A DNA stretch of 64,000 bases from Cognatilysobacter claricitrinus (GCF_045866565.1 NZ_BAAFZV010000002.1:1054001-1118000); one strand, 5' to 3'. Shown: positions 1-8,164, counted from the first letter of the stretch. Made by a program: numbers and translations. Notes: generated from the letters alone by a model not told the origin.

Positions 1-585
1 CTGGATCGCCATGATGACGCGCACGTCGATGCGCTACGGCACTGGATCGAGAGCGAGCGGCCGGTGGCGATAGGCGAATGCGGGCTCGACTATTTCATCG
101 ACGGACTCGATCGTGATCGCCAGCGTTCGCTTTTCGACGCGCACCTTCGGCTCGCGCGTGACTTCGACCTGCCACTCGTCGTGCACGCACGGCATGCGGT
201 GGACGACGTGATCTCGGCAGTGCGGCGCATCGGCGGGTTGCGTGGCGTCGTGCACAGCTTTTCCGGCAGCCGCCAGCAGGCCGAGATGCTGTGGGCGAAC
301 GGATTCCTCCTCGGGCTCGGCGGGCCGGTGACGTACGAGCGTGCGAATCGCCTGCGCACGCTGGCCGCGACGATGCCGATCGACCATCTGCTGCTCGAAA
401 CCGATTCGCCCGACCAGCCTGGCGCCGCGCAACGCGGGGGCCGCAACGAGCCCGCGCGCCTGCTCGACGTGCTGGAAACGATCGCGTCGCTTCGAAACCA
501 GCCACCTGGCGACATCGCTGCCGCGACCACCGCGAACGCGGAGCGCCTGTTCCGGCTTACGCCGCAGGCTCCGCCTTCGTCTTGA
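1..585 (+). CDS. TatD-family metal-dependent hydrolase (5' end outside window)
   Basis: The reading frame is open from base 1, so the start codon lies to the left. About 194 C-terminal residues are present of a family that is usually about 260 long. TatD/YcfH-type enzymes are TIM-barrel metal-dependent nucleases or deacylases of the cytoplasm. Visible metal-site motifs are GECGLDY (glutamate ligand), VVHARHA and VHSFSG (histidines) and ETDSPDQP near the end (aspartate ligand). An internal GTG at 64 is not the true start, because conserved family sequence continues upstream of it. The 3' end overlaps the convergent tcdA by 29 bases. Which TatD paralogue this is (YcfH, YjjV or TatD proper) cannot be told from the fragment. 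Confidence 0.9.
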   Translation: MDRHDDAHVDALRHWIESERPVAIGECGLDYFIDGLDRDRQRSLFDAHLRLARDFDLPLVVHARHAVDDVISAVRRIGGLRGVVHSFSGSRQQAEMLWANGFLLGLGGPVTYERANRLRTLAATMPIDHLLLETDSPDQPGAAQRGGRNEPARLLDVLETIASLRNQPPGDIAAATTANAERLFRLTPQAPPSS

Positions 586-1378
586 GCAACATCTCGATGG
601 CCTTGCCGGCCATTGCGAACGCGAAGGCGCCGGTAATGTGCGTCGCGGCACCGAGGCCTCCGCTGCAGTCCAGCTTCAGGCTTCCGTCGCCATCGCCGGC
701 GCTCGGACGCAGGCCGCAGACGCTGCCGTCCGCCTGCGGATAACGCACGTTTTCCAGCGAATACACCGCGGGAACGCCGAAGTAGCGGTCCTTGTTGCGC
801 GGGAAGTTGAAGTCCGCCCGAAGTTTCTTGCGTACCAGCGCGAGCATCGCGTCGTGCTCGGTGCGCGAGAGGTCGCGCACGCGCACCAGCGTGGGATCGG
901 TGCGCCCGCCCGCCGAACCGCTGACGACGATCGGCAGCTTGCGACGGCGGCACCACGCGATCATCTCGACCTTGCTGCGGAAGCTGTCGCAGGCATCGAT
1001 CACCAGGTCGAGGCCGACGTCGAGCTGATGCTCGAGGTTCTGCGCCGTGATGAACGCCGGCACCGGCTCGACGTCCATCAAGGGGCTGATGCGCTGGCAG
1101 CGCGCCGCCATTGCCGCGACCTTGGCGTGGCCGTAGGTGCCGTCCAGCGCAGGCAATTGCCGATTGGTGTTGGACACGCAGATGTCGTCGGCGTCGATCA
1201 GGCGCAGGTGACCGACGCCGGACCGCGACAGCGCTTCGGCAACCCACGAACCCACGCCGCCGAGTCCCACGATGGCGACGCGGCACGCGACGAGTCGGGC
1301 AAGGCTTCCAGTGCCGTAGAGGCGGTCGATACCGGCGAAGCGTTCCGTCCATGCCGGGTCGAGATGATGCGTCTGCAT
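557..1378 (-). CDS. tcdA: tRNA threonylcarbamoyladenosine dehydratase
   Basis: The 273-residue protein has the E1-like ThiF/MoeB fold: a nucleotide-binding GLGGVGSW loop near residue 40, LIDADD closing the Rossmann strand, and the NTNRQ segment that follows. TcdA (CsdL/YgdL) uses ATP to cyclise t6A37 of tRNA to ct6A. Length matches E. coli TcdA (about 268). The C-terminal TKAEPAA is encoded in the region shared with the convergent TatD gene. It is divergent from the cytochrome-like gene at 1474, leaving about 95 bases for both promoters. The family is clear. The assignment to ct6A synthesis rather than another ThiF enzyme rests on overall similarity to CsdL. Confidence 0.92.
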   Translation of the reverse strand: MQTHHLDPAWTERFAGIDRLYGTGSLARLVACRVAIVGLGGVGSWVAEALSRSGVGHLRLIDADDICVSNTNRQLPALDGTYGHAKVAAMAARCQRISPLMDVEPVPAFITAQNLEHQLDVGLDLVIDACDSFRSKVEMIAWCRRRKLPIVVSGSAGGRTDPTLVRVRDLSRTEHDAMLALVRKKLRADFNFPRNKDRYFGVPAVYSLENVRYPQADGSVCGLRPSAGDGDGSLKLDCSGGLGAATHITGAFAFAMAGKAIEMLLKTKAEPAA

Positions 1379-1473
1379 GCGCGCATTCTAGGCGTTGCCG
1401 GCGTGACGATCGGCCCCACGCGCGTGCGTGCTATGGTCCCGCGCACTCCGCGCAGACTCGAGGAAACAGGCCG

Positions 1474-1926
1474 ATGTCCGACGTCAAAGCTTCGTCGCCG
1501 AATCCCGCCCGCCGCGGAAACGGCTCCCGTTATCTGTTCATGGCGCTGCTGGGCCTGGTGATCGGTGCGGTGGCCAGCGTGATGATCATGCGCGCGATCG
1601 ATCAGCGCAAAGACCCGTATCCGGAAGCGGTGATGCACGTGATGGCCGCGCACATGCATTCGTTGAAGGATGCCGTCACGCAGAACCGCTGCGCCGCGAC
1701 CGACGTCATTCCGCACCTGCAGGCGCTGCGCACGATGGCCAACGACATCGAACCGGCGTTCAAGGACATGCACGACGACGACAAGTTCGCGAAGTACGCG
1801 AGCGACCTGCGCGCGACGGTCGACGCCTCGCTGGCGACGCCGCCGCTGAACTGCCCGGGCGTACAGGCCGCGGCGGCGAAGATCGGCGAGGCGTGCGAGA
1901 CCTGCCACAAGTACGTGCACGAATGA
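1474..1926 (+). CDS. membrane-anchored cytochrome c'-like protein
   Basis: The 150-residue protein has one hydrophobic segment (about 20-41) behind a basic N-terminus, then a helical domain ending in a single haem c motif, C141-E-T-C144-H145, six residues from the C-terminus. A haem motif at the extreme C-terminus of a helical domain of about 110 residues is the layout of cytochrome c' (four-helix bundle, often binding NO or CO). Here it appears tethered to the periplasmic face of the inner membrane instead of being soluble. The ATG at 1474 is chosen because upstream in-frame sequence lacks protein character and the hydrophobic anchor begins just after it. Its electron partner is unknown. Some family members are annotated simply as cytochrome c. 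Confidence 0.8.
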   Translation: MSDVKASSPNPARRGNGSRYLFMALLGLVIGAVASVMIMRAIDQRKDPYPEAVMHVMAAHMHSLKDAVTQNRCAATDVIPHLQALRTMANDIEPAFKDMHDDDKFAKYASDLRATVDASLATPPLNCPGVQAAAAKIGEACETCHKYVHE

Positions 1927-2053
1927 TCAAGACGCGGACGACTGCGCGCTGAACGCGCGGTCGCCGTTTGATAACGCGTTCACTGCCGCGCTCCCAGCAT
2001 CGATCGCGCATGGCGAAGGCCATCGTCCCGATCACGAATCACTGGAGCGCTCC

Positions 2054-2530
2054 ATGAGTATTCAACTTCGTCTCACAGCCGTCGCGGCGGCCTCGCTGAT
2101 CGCGCTGGCCGGCTGCGCCACCACCACGCCGACGTCGGGCTATGCGGGCTCGCCGCCCCCCGCCAACAGCTACGGCACCTGCTACGACTGCGGCGTGGTC
2201 ACGCGCATCGAAGCCGTCGGCACCGGCACCGCACCGCGCTCCGGCGTGGCAGGCGGCGTCATTGGTGGCGTGGTCGGCGCTGCCGCGGGCCACGAGCTCA
2301 CCAAGGACTCGAGCAACGACAAGCAGAACGTCGCGACGGTCGCAGGCGCAGTGGCCGGTGCGGCCGCCGGTGCCGCGATCGACCGTCACATGTCCACCGC
2401 CGGCACCAGCTACAACGTCTACGTCCGCATGAACGACGGTCGCACCACGGTCGTCAGCCAGACCGACCTGGGCGGCATCGCGGAAGGTTCGGCGGTTCGC
2501 GTCTACAACGGGCGCGCCTGGGTGCGCTGA
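2054..2530 (+). CDS. glycine-zipper outer-membrane lipoprotein (SlyB/Pcp-like)
   Basis: The 158-residue precursor has a lipoprotein signal peptide ending LIALAGC, with Cys21 as the predicted lipidated residue. Residues about 64-112 form a two-part glycine zipper (GVAGGVIGGVVGAAAG and VAGAVAGAAAGAAIDRH), the 2TM domain of SlyB/Pcp/OsmB-type lipoproteins thought to associate with the outer membrane. A small beta-rich C-terminal part (YNVYVRMNDG to the end) follows. The linker contains a CYDC pair that could form a disulfide or bind metal. The gene is monocistronic, with an intrinsic terminator 22 bases after the stop. Physiological role not known; relatives are linked to envelope stress. Confidence 0.85.
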   Translation: MSIQLRLTAVAAASLIALAGCATTTPTSGYAGSPPPANSYGTCYDCGVVTRIEAVGTGTAPRSGVAGGVIGGVVGAAAGHELTKDSSNDKQNVATVAGAVAGAAAGAAIDRHMSTAGTSYNVYVRMNDGRTTVVSQTDLGGIAEGSAVRVYNGRAWVR

Positions 2531-2552
2531 GCGACCCACGTCGCAGTTCTGG

Positions 2553-2580
2553 AAACGGCTCCGGGATCCGGAGCCGTTTT
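2553..2580 (+). terminator. intrinsic terminator after the glycine-zipper lipoprotein
   Basis: A 12-bp GC-rich stem (AAACGGCTCCGG with CCGGAGCCGTTT) around a 3-nt loop ends in a short T run. It lies 22 bases after the stop at 2530. Confidence 0.85.
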
Positions 2581-2654
2581 CGTGTCCGGTATCTCGCACG
2601 CTTTCCGTTTGTTGCAGCGCGGCATGCATGGGGCTGACCGCGGGGTTAACGTCA

Positions 2655-2674
2655 GGACGTCCATCCGGACGTCC
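2655..2674 (+). promoter_or_regulatory. 5'-UTR hairpin upstream of the M35 peptidase gene
   Basis: Two copies of the self-complementary octamer GGACGTCC (2655-2662 and 2667-2674) are separated by ATCC. In RNA they would fold into a perfect 8-bp stem with a 4-nt loop. Exactly 20 bases separate the hairpin from the ATG at 2695, and the GAGG ribosome binding site sits between. A closely similar hairpin lies exactly 20 bases before the TonB receptor start (52794-52811). As DNA, the same bases could be a tandem palindromic operator. Confidence 0.6.
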
Positions 2675-2694
2675 CTTCCCCCCGAGGTGCCTGA

Positions 2695-3801
2695 ATGAAC
2701 CGCCTGCCCCTGCTCGCCGCCGCCGGTAGCGTCCTGCTCGCCGGCCTCGCCCTGAACGCCGCCGACGCCTCGGTCCAGACCGCGCGGTTCAATCCGCTGC
2801 GCATCGCCGTGGTCGCGTCGACCGGGCAGTCGTCGTTCCTTGGCGCGGTGGACGTGGAAGTGACGAACACCAGCAATCGCACCGTGCGCATGCCGGCGTG
2901 GCAGCTGCCGTCGCAGTTCCTGCAGTCCGACCTGTTCAGCGTGACCCACGACGGCCGCGACGTGGCGTACGAAGGCCCGATGATCAAGCGCGGCCTGCCG
3001 CAGGCCGCGGACTTCATGGTGCTGCGCCCGGGTGAGACGGTCCGCACCAGCGTGGACCTCTCCGCGTTCTACGACCTGTCGAGCACCGGCGAGTACACCG
3101 TCACCTACAAGACGCCGCTGCAGCACGCCTCGCTGTCGAGCGGTGAAATGCTGATCGCGTCGAACGGCCTGCCGATGGTCGCGCAGAGCGCGTCGCTGAA
3201 GCTGTGGGTCGACGGCACCGACCAGCTCGGCGGCACGCGCGAGCTCAAGGCGCAGGCCAAGCCGAGCGCCGGGGCGACGGTCGTCAACGGCGTGTCCTAC
3301 AAGAGCTGCACGACCAGCCAGATCAGCACGGCGGGCAGCGCGGTCAACGCGGCGCGCACCTACTCCGAGAACGCCAAGGGCTACCTCAATGGCGGCACGG
3401 TGGGCGCGCGCTACACGACGTGGTTCGGCGCCTACACCTCGTCGCGCTATTCGACCGCCCGCCAGCACTTCGTGAACATCGACAGCGCCATCGACCAGAG
3501 CGGCGGCCAGGTCACGATCAACTGCGGTTGCAACCAGAGCTACTACGCCTACGTCTACCCGACCCGCCCGTACGAGATCTTCGTGTGCCGCGCGTTCTGG
3601 TCGGCGCCGCTGACCGGCACGGACTCGAAGGGCGGCACGCTGATCCACGAGATGAGCCACTTCAACGTGACCGCAGCCACCGACGACCATGTCTACGGCC
3701 AGAGCGGCGCGAAGAGCCTCGCGGCGTCCAACCCCGACCAGGCCCTCGACAACGCGGACAACCACGAGTACTTCGCCGAGAACAACCCGTCGCAGAAGTA
3801 G
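2695..3801 (+). CDS. secreted M35 (deuterolysin-type) zinc metallopeptidase
   Basis: The 368-residue precursor has a signal peptide (about 1-25), a beta-rich N-terminal region (about 26-185) and a C-terminal catalytic domain. The zinc motif H318-E-M-S-H322 is followed by TDDHVYG (329-335), which fits the aspzincin GTxDxxYG signature with Asp331 as third ligand, so M35 and not a Met-zincin. Cysteines near CTTSQ, CGCN and VCRAFW suggest disulfides, as in fungal deuterolysins and peptidyl-Lys endopeptidases. Extracellular protein degradation is the inferred role, in line with the other exported peptidases in the window. The N-terminal part may act as a propeptide, as in fungal homologues. Transcribed alone, with a terminator after it and an unusual 5'-UTR hairpin before it. 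Confidence 0.88.
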   Translation: MNRLPLLAAAGSVLLAGLALNAADASVQTARFNPLRIAVVASTGQSSFLGAVDVEVTNTSNRTVRMPAWQLPSQFLQSDLFSVTHDGRDVAYEGPMIKRGLPQAADFMVLRPGETVRTSVDLSAFYDLSSTGEYTVTYKTPLQHASLSSGEMLIASNGLPMVAQSASLKLWVDGTDQLGGTRELKAQAKPSAGATVVNGVSYKSCTTSQISTAGSAVNAARTYSENAKGYLNGGTVGARYTTWFGAYTSSRYSTARQHFVNIDSAIDQSGGQVTINCGCNQSYYAYVYPTRPYEIFVCRAFWSAPLTGTDSKGGTLIHEMSHFNVTAATDDHVYGQSGAKSLAASNPDQALDNADNHEYFAENNPSQK

Positions 3802-3826
3802 GACTCCTCCCCCATGGGGAAGCAGG

Positions 3827-3855
3827 AAGCCCGGCTCCGGCCGGGCTTTCTTTTT
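3827..3855 (+). terminator. intrinsic terminator after the M35 peptidase gene
   Basis: AAGCCCGG and CCGGGCTT form an 8-bp stem over a 6-nt loop, followed by TCTTTTT. It is about 25 bases past the stop at 3801. Confidence 0.88.
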
Positions 3856-3927
3856 GTCGCCGCCGCGCCGTGCAACGACGACCACGGCGACTGACGCAGA
3901 ATGCGGCGATCCGCCTGGGAGGTGCCC

Positions 3928-4431
3928 GTGTCCGACATGTCCACGCTGTGGTTCGTCATCGCCGTCGTCCTCGTGATCGTCGGCATCGCAGGCACGGTGC
4001 TGCCCGCGCTGCCCGGCATTCCGCTGGTGTTCGGCGGCCTGCTACTGGCTGCGTGGGCCGATGGCTTCAAGCATGTCGGCGGATGGACCCTGGGCGTGCT
4101 CGCGGTGCTCACGCTCGCGTCGTTCGCGGTGGACCTGCTGGCGACGGCGATGGGCGCGAAACGGGTCGGCGCGAGCCGGCTGGCGCTGATCGGCGCCACG
4201 ATCGGCACCTTCGCCGGCCTGTTCCTCGGCTTCGTGGGCATCTTCATCGGCCCGTTCGTGGGCGCGGTGGCGGGGGAACTGATCCATCGCCGCAAGCTCG
4301 AGGACATGGGCCACGCGACGAAAGTCGGCATCGGAACGTGGGTCGGGCTGCTGCTCGGGACGGTGCTGAAGCTGGTCATCGCGTTCGGCATGCTGGGGTT
4401 GTTCGCCGTGGTGTGGCTGGCGAACCGCTAG
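3928..4431 (+). CDS. DUF456 family inner-membrane protein
   Basis: The small integral membrane protein (167 residues from the GTG start) has four or five hydrophobic segments rich in Gly and Ala, including PALPGIPLVFGG and the repeated GxxxGxxxGxxxG pattern typical of DUF456. The function of the family is unknown. GTG at 3928 is preferred because GGGAGG lies five bases upstream. An in-frame ATG at 3901 (176 residues) and an ATG at 3937 are alternatives. It is the first of four co-oriented genes concerned with membranes (cardiolipin synthase, MscS-type channel, patatin). Confidence 0.82.
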   Translation: MSDMSTLWFVIAVVLVIVGIAGTVLPALPGIPLVFGGLLLAAWADGFKHVGGWTLGVLAVLTLASFAVDLLATAMGAKRVGASRLALIGATIGTFAGLFLGFVGIFIGPFVGAVAGELIHRRKLEDMGHATKVGIGTWVGLLLGTVLKLVIAFGMLGLFAVVWLANR

Positions 4432-4482
4432 GCCGAGCGGCTTCACACCCGCTTGCGAAGCGGCCGTCCACAGTCGCGCCCC

Positions 4483-5781
4483 ATGACATTTCGACTGACC
4501 TGGAGCCGCCGCCGCATGTTCTGGACGATCGCGATCACGGCGGTGGTGACCATCCTTGTGGTCGTCATCGCGATGAACTTCTCGACGCCGGAGAAGAAGC
4601 TCGAAAATCGCGTCATCCACAAATACGCAAGCACCGATCCGCAATTCCTGCGCGAGATGGGCGTGATGCTCGGCCCATCGATCGTGCCGGGCAACAAGGT
4701 GACGGTGCTGGAAGACGGCGACCAGATCTTCCCGGCGATGCTCGACGCCATTCGCGGCGCGAAGCGCACAATCACGTTCGAAACGTACATCTGGTGGTCC
4801 GGCGAGATCGCCGTGAAGTTCAGCCAGGCGCTGTGCGACAGCGCGAAATCCGGCGTCGAAGTGAACGTGACGGTCGACTGGGCCGGCAGCATCAAGATGG
4901 ACAGCTCGATGCTGGAGGACATGCAGAAGTGCGGCGTGCGCATCGAGCGCTATCGCCCGCTGCACTGGTACAACCTCGGCCGCCTCAACAACCGCACGCA
5001 CCGCAAGTTGCTGGTCGTCGACGGTACCGTCGCGTTCACCGGCGGCGTGGGCATCGGCGATCCGTGGCTCGGCCACGCGCAGGATCCGGACCACTGGCAC
5101 GACCTGCACTTCCGCATCGAAGGCCCGGTGGTGTCGCAGGTGCAGGCCGCGTTCAACGACAACTGGATCAAGACGACCGGGCACGTGCTCAACGGCGACA
5201 CCTATTTCCCGGCGGTGCAACCGGCAGGTGACATGCAGGCGCACATGTTCATCGCCTCGCCCGCCGGCGGCGCCGAAAGCATGCACCTGATGTTCCTGAT
5301 GGCGATCGCCTCGGCCAAGACCAGCATCGACGTCGAGGCGGCCTATTTCATCCCGGACCCGCTGCTTCGCGACGCGCTGATGGCGGCGCGCAAGCGTGGC
5401 GTGCACGTACGCCTGCTGCTGCCGGGGCCGTACATCGACTCTGAAACCGTGCGCATCGCGACCAAGAAGGAATGGGGCCCGCTGCTGGCCGCCGGGGCGG
5501 AGATCCACCTCTACCAGCCGACGATGCTGCACGTGAAGCTGATGATCATCGACCGCTACATGGTGTCGGTCGGCTCCACCAACCTCGACCAGCGGTCCTT
5601 CCAGTTGAACGACGAGGCGAGCCTGAACGTCTACGATGCGGGCTTCGCCGAGACGATGACGCAGGTGTTCGAGCGCGACCTCCAGCACACCAAGCCGTAC
5701 ACCTACGCCATGTGGGCGTCGCGGCCGTGGAAGGAAAAGATGTCCGAACGCTTCATCGTCCCGATCAAGTCCCAGCTCTAG
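4483..5781 (+). CDS. cls: cardiolipin synthase (phospholipase D superfamily)
   Basis: The 432-residue protein has one N-terminal membrane segment (about 13-31) and two HKD motifs: H173-x-K175-x4-D180, followed by GTVAFTGG, and H350-x-K352-x4-D357, followed by the VGSTNLD signature. Two HKD half-sites make the PLD-type active site that joins phosphatidylglycerol to another phospholipid to give cardiolipin. A single membrane segment in place of the two of E. coli ClsA, and the overall length, suggest a ClsB/ClsC-like or xanthomonad variant. The ATG at 4483 is chosen over a TTG at 4453 because the basic N-terminus and membrane anchor follow it directly. The next gene starts 16 bases downstream. 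Confidence 0.88.
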   Translation: MTFRLTWSRRRMFWTIAITAVVTILVVVIAMNFSTPEKKLENRVIHKYASTDPQFLREMGVMLGPSIVPGNKVTVLEDGDQIFPAMLDAIRGAKRTITFETYIWWSGEIAVKFSQALCDSAKSGVEVNVTVDWAGSIKMDSSMLEDMQKCGVRIERYRPLHWYNLGRLNNRTHRKLLVVDGTVAFTGGVGIGDPWLGHAQDPDHWHDLHFRIEGPVVSQVQAAFNDNWIKTTGHVLNGDTYFPAVQPAGDMQAHMFIASPAGGAESMHLMFLMAIASAKTSIDVEAAYFIPDPLLRDALMAARKRGVHVRLLLPGPYIDSETVRIATKKEWGPLLAAGAEIHLYQPTMLHVKLMIIDRYMVSVGSTNLDQRSFQLNDEASLNVYDAGFAETMTQVFERDLQHTKPYTYAMWASRPWKEKMSERFIVPIKSQL

Positions 5782-5796
5782 TTCGAGGGTCGTCGG

Positions 5797-7110
5797 GTGT
5801 CGATTCGCCGTGTTGCCGGCGTGCTGCTGGCGTGTTGCCTTGCCGTTGTTCCCGTTGTTTCGATCGCGCAGTCCGGATGGCTCGCGCAGGCCGCCGGCGT
5901 GGCGTCGGCGGTGCCGACCGCGGCAGACAACCAGGTCGCGGTCGCCGTTGCCGCGCGGCTTCGCGCGTTGCCCGACTACTCCAACGTCACCGTGACCGCG
6001 GCCGGCGGCGTCGTGCGGCTCGAAGGCTCGGTGGCGGGCGACGAAGAGCGCGCGCACGCGCAGCAGATCGCCGCACAGCAGCCGGGCGTGGCGCGTGTCG
6101 ACAATCGCCTGCAGATCGCCGGCAGCATCGGTGTCCGCCTCAAGCTCGCTCTGCAGCAAGTCGGCGGCAAGCTGATCGGGTTGGTCGCGCGGCTGCCGTT
6201 GCTGCTCGTCGCGGCGGTGATCGTGCTGTTGGCGTGGTGGGTCGGGCGCGCGGTGAGCCGACGCATCCACCTGTCGCGCTTCAGTGCGAAGAACCCATAC
6301 ATCGATTCGCTGGTTGCGCGGCTGATCAACTGGATCATCCTGCTGATTGGCGTGCTGGTCGCGCTGGACCTGCTGGACGCCACCGCGATCGTCGGCGCGG
6401 TGCTCGGGTCGGCCGGCGTGGTCGGCATCGCGATCGGCTTCGCGTTCCGCGACATCGCGGAGAACTACGTCGCCGGCATCCTGCTGAGCCTGCGTCGCGG
6501 CTTCTCGCCGGGCGACCACATCCTCGTCGACAAGTACGACGGCAAGGTGGTCGCGCTCACGTCGCGCTCCACGCTGCTGATGACCTTCGACGGCGTGCAG
6601 GTGGCGGTGCCCAACGCGCTGGTCTTCAAGTCGGTGGTGAGCAACTACACCCAGAACACGAAGCGGCGCTTCGAGTTCACGATGGTGATCGATACCGCCG
6701 AATCGATCCGCGAAGCGCAGGAAACCGCGCTCGCCGAAGTGCGGAAGGTTGCCGGCGTGCTGGACGACCCCTCGCCTTCGTGGTCCGTCGACGGCTACAT
6801 GGGCGGCGGCATCCAGCTCAAGTTTCAGGGCTGGGTGAACCAGCGCGAGAGCGACATGGGCAAGGTGCGCAGCGAAGCGATCCGCGCGGTCAAGGCCGCG
6901 TTCGAGAAGGCGCAGATCGACGGCCCGCGCCCCGTGCAGTACATGTTCACCGCACCGCTGCCGCCGTCGGTCGCGCACCGCATCGGCATGGAAGTGGTCA
7001 CGCCGCCGCAGACCGAGCCGGAAGGTAGTGGCGACACCTCGGTGAACCGCGACATCGACGCCCAGGTGGTCGCCCAGCGCGCCGCGCACGACGACGAAAA
7101 CCTGATCTGA
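5797..7110 (+). CDS. MscS-type mechanosensitive channel with periplasmic BON domain
   Basis: The 437-residue protein starts at GTG 5797, with GAGGG upstream. A signal-like segment (about 5-25) precedes a BON domain (about 46-110, containing VTVTAAGGVVRLEGSV), which should lie in the periplasm and may bind phospholipid. Membrane helices follow near 133-155 and 176-197, then a Gly/Ala-rich pore helix near 200-225, then the MscS beta domain (RDIAENYVAGILL, FSPGDHILVD, VPNALVFKS) and a soluble C-terminal domain. It probably opens on membrane tension to release osmolytes. BON fused to MscS is an uncommon but known arrangement. It is coupled to the cardiolipin synthase gene by a 15-bp gap and ends at a terminator. 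Confidence 0.88.
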   Translation: MSIRRVAGVLLACCLAVVPVVSIAQSGWLAQAAGVASAVPTAADNQVAVAVAARLRALPDYSNVTVTAAGGVVRLEGSVAGDEERAHAQQIAAQQPGVARVDNRLQIAGSIGVRLKLALQQVGGKLIGLVARLPLLLVAAVIVLLAWWVGRAVSRRIHLSRFSAKNPYIDSLVARLINWIILLIGVLVALDLLDATAIVGAVLGSAGVVGIAIGFAFRDIAENYVAGILLSLRRGFSPGDHILVDKYDGKVVALTSRSTLLMTFDGVQVAVPNALVFKSVVSNYTQNTKRRFEFTMVIDTAESIREAQETALAEVRKVAGVLDDPSPSWSVDGYMGGGIQLKFQGWVNQRESDMGKVRSEAIRAVKAAFEKAQIDGPRPVQYMFTAPLPPSVAHRIGMEVVTPPQTEPEGSGDTSVNRDIDAQVVAQRAAHDDENLI

Positions 7111-7136
7111 CCGCGCGTCGGCACGCGCGGGCTTTT
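7111..7136 (+). terminator. intrinsic terminator after the MscS-type channel gene
   Basis: The perfect 8-bp stem CCGCGCGT/ACGCGCGG with a 4-nt loop is followed by GCTTTT. It begins directly after the stop at 7110, so the patatin gene probably has its own promoter. Confidence 0.8.
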
Positions 7137-7207
7137 CACGCGCACCGTCGAAGCGAAGCGCAGGCTGTGCGACAGACCGGATCCACACTGGCGTCAAGGA
7201 GGACACC

Positions 7208-8164
7208 ATGCAACTTCGACGCATCCTCTCGCTCGATGGCGGCGGCATCCGCGGTCTCGTCAGTTGTCGATGGCTGGCCGGCGTCGATGCCGCGCTCGCC
7301 GCAGCTGGCAAATCGCATATCCCCGGAACCTTCGACCTGGTCGCCGGAAGTTCCACGGGTGGCCTGATCGCGTGCGGCCTCGCCCTCGGACGATCGCCGG
7401 ACACGCTTGCCGAGCTGTATCGCGCGCGACGCCACGAAATCTTTCCGGGAATCGCGAGCCGGCTGTGGTCGCGCGCCGGACGGTTCTTCACCGACGGGCC
7501 GTCCGCGCCGCGCTACGACGGACGTGGCCTCGAAAAGGTGCTGGCCGACGTGTTCGGCGACGCGCGCCTTGGCGACTGCACGGTCAAGACGCTGGTGACC
7601 AGCTACGACGTGATCAATCGCAAGCCGGTCATCTTCAAGAGCTTCAAACCCGAACACGCCGACGTGCGCGTGCGCGACGTCTGCCGCGCGACCACCGCCG
7701 CGCCCACGTATTTCCCGGCGCATCCGCTGCGCGTCGAAGGCCGCGACTGCGCGCTGATCGACGGCGGCATCGTCGCCAACAACCCCACGGCCTGCGCCGT
7801 CGCCGAAGCGCTGCGCAAGGACGAAACCGTCGACTGCTCGCGCGACCTGATCGTCGTGTCGGTCGGCACCGGCGAACGCACGCGCACCATCGACCTGCGC
7901 TCGGCACGCGAATGGGGCGCGCTGGAATGGGCGGTGCCGATCATCGACGTGCTGTTCGACGGCAACGCCGAATCGGTCGACTACATCGCGCAATTCATCG
8001 TCGGCGACGCGTACTACCGCCTGCAGACGCCGCTGACGATCGGTCTCGACGACCTGGACGACGTCAGCGACACCAACATCAATGCACTGGAAACGCTGGC
8101 GAAGGGCTACCTCGCGCAGCCGGCGACGCAGAAGATGCTCGCCGCCCTCGCCCATCGCCTCTAG
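7208..8164 (+). CDS. patatin-like phospholipase
   Basis: The 318-residue soluble protein has no signal peptide and carries the full patatin catalytic set: the oxyanion-hole loop D10-GGGIRG, the nucleophile elbow G47-S-S49-T-G51 and the catalytic aspartate in D185-GG. It should hydrolyse acyl chains from phospholipids in the cytoplasm. GGAGG is placed well before the ATG. The N-terminus (ILSLDGGGIRG) resembles plant patatins and the bacterial CapV effectors of CBASS immunity, but no nucleotide cyclase or other CBASS partner adjoins it. Its neighbours are a mechanosensitive channel and cardiolipin synthase, so lipid turnover is the simpler reading. Confidence 0.9.
   Translation: MQLRRILSLDGGGIRGLVSCRWLAGVDAALAAAGKSHIPGTFDLVAGSSTGGLIACGLALGRSPDTLAELYRARRHEIFPGIASRLWSRAGRFFTDGPSAPRYDGRGLEKVLADVFGDARLGDCTVKTLVTSYDVINRKPVIFKSFKPEHADVRVRDVCRATTAAPTYFPAHPLRVEGRDCALIDGGIVANNPTACAVAEALRKDETVDCSRDLIVVSVGTGERTRTIDLRSAREWGALEWAVPIIDVLFDGNAESVDYIAQFIVGDAYYRLQTPLTIGLDDLDDVSDTNINALETLAKGYLAQPATQKMLAALAHRL

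Noticed and set aside
2503..3885. Long minus-strand open frame opposite the M35 peptidase gene
   Set aside because: It is antisense to a gene with a clear signal peptide and zinc site, and its Arg/Val/Ala/Gly-rich composition is that of a GC-rich shadow frame.
4042..7491. 1149-codon minus-strand open frame across cardiolipin synthase and MscS genes
   Set aside because: The composition is His/Arg/Asp/Gln-rich as expected from reverse reading of GC-biased codons, and it crosses several real genes and a terminator.
7208..8164. Patatin protein as a CBASS effector (CapV-like)
   Set aside because: The N-terminal motif is similar, but no CD-NTase, Cap2/Cap3 or other defence gene is adjacent, and the neighbours are lipid and channel genes.
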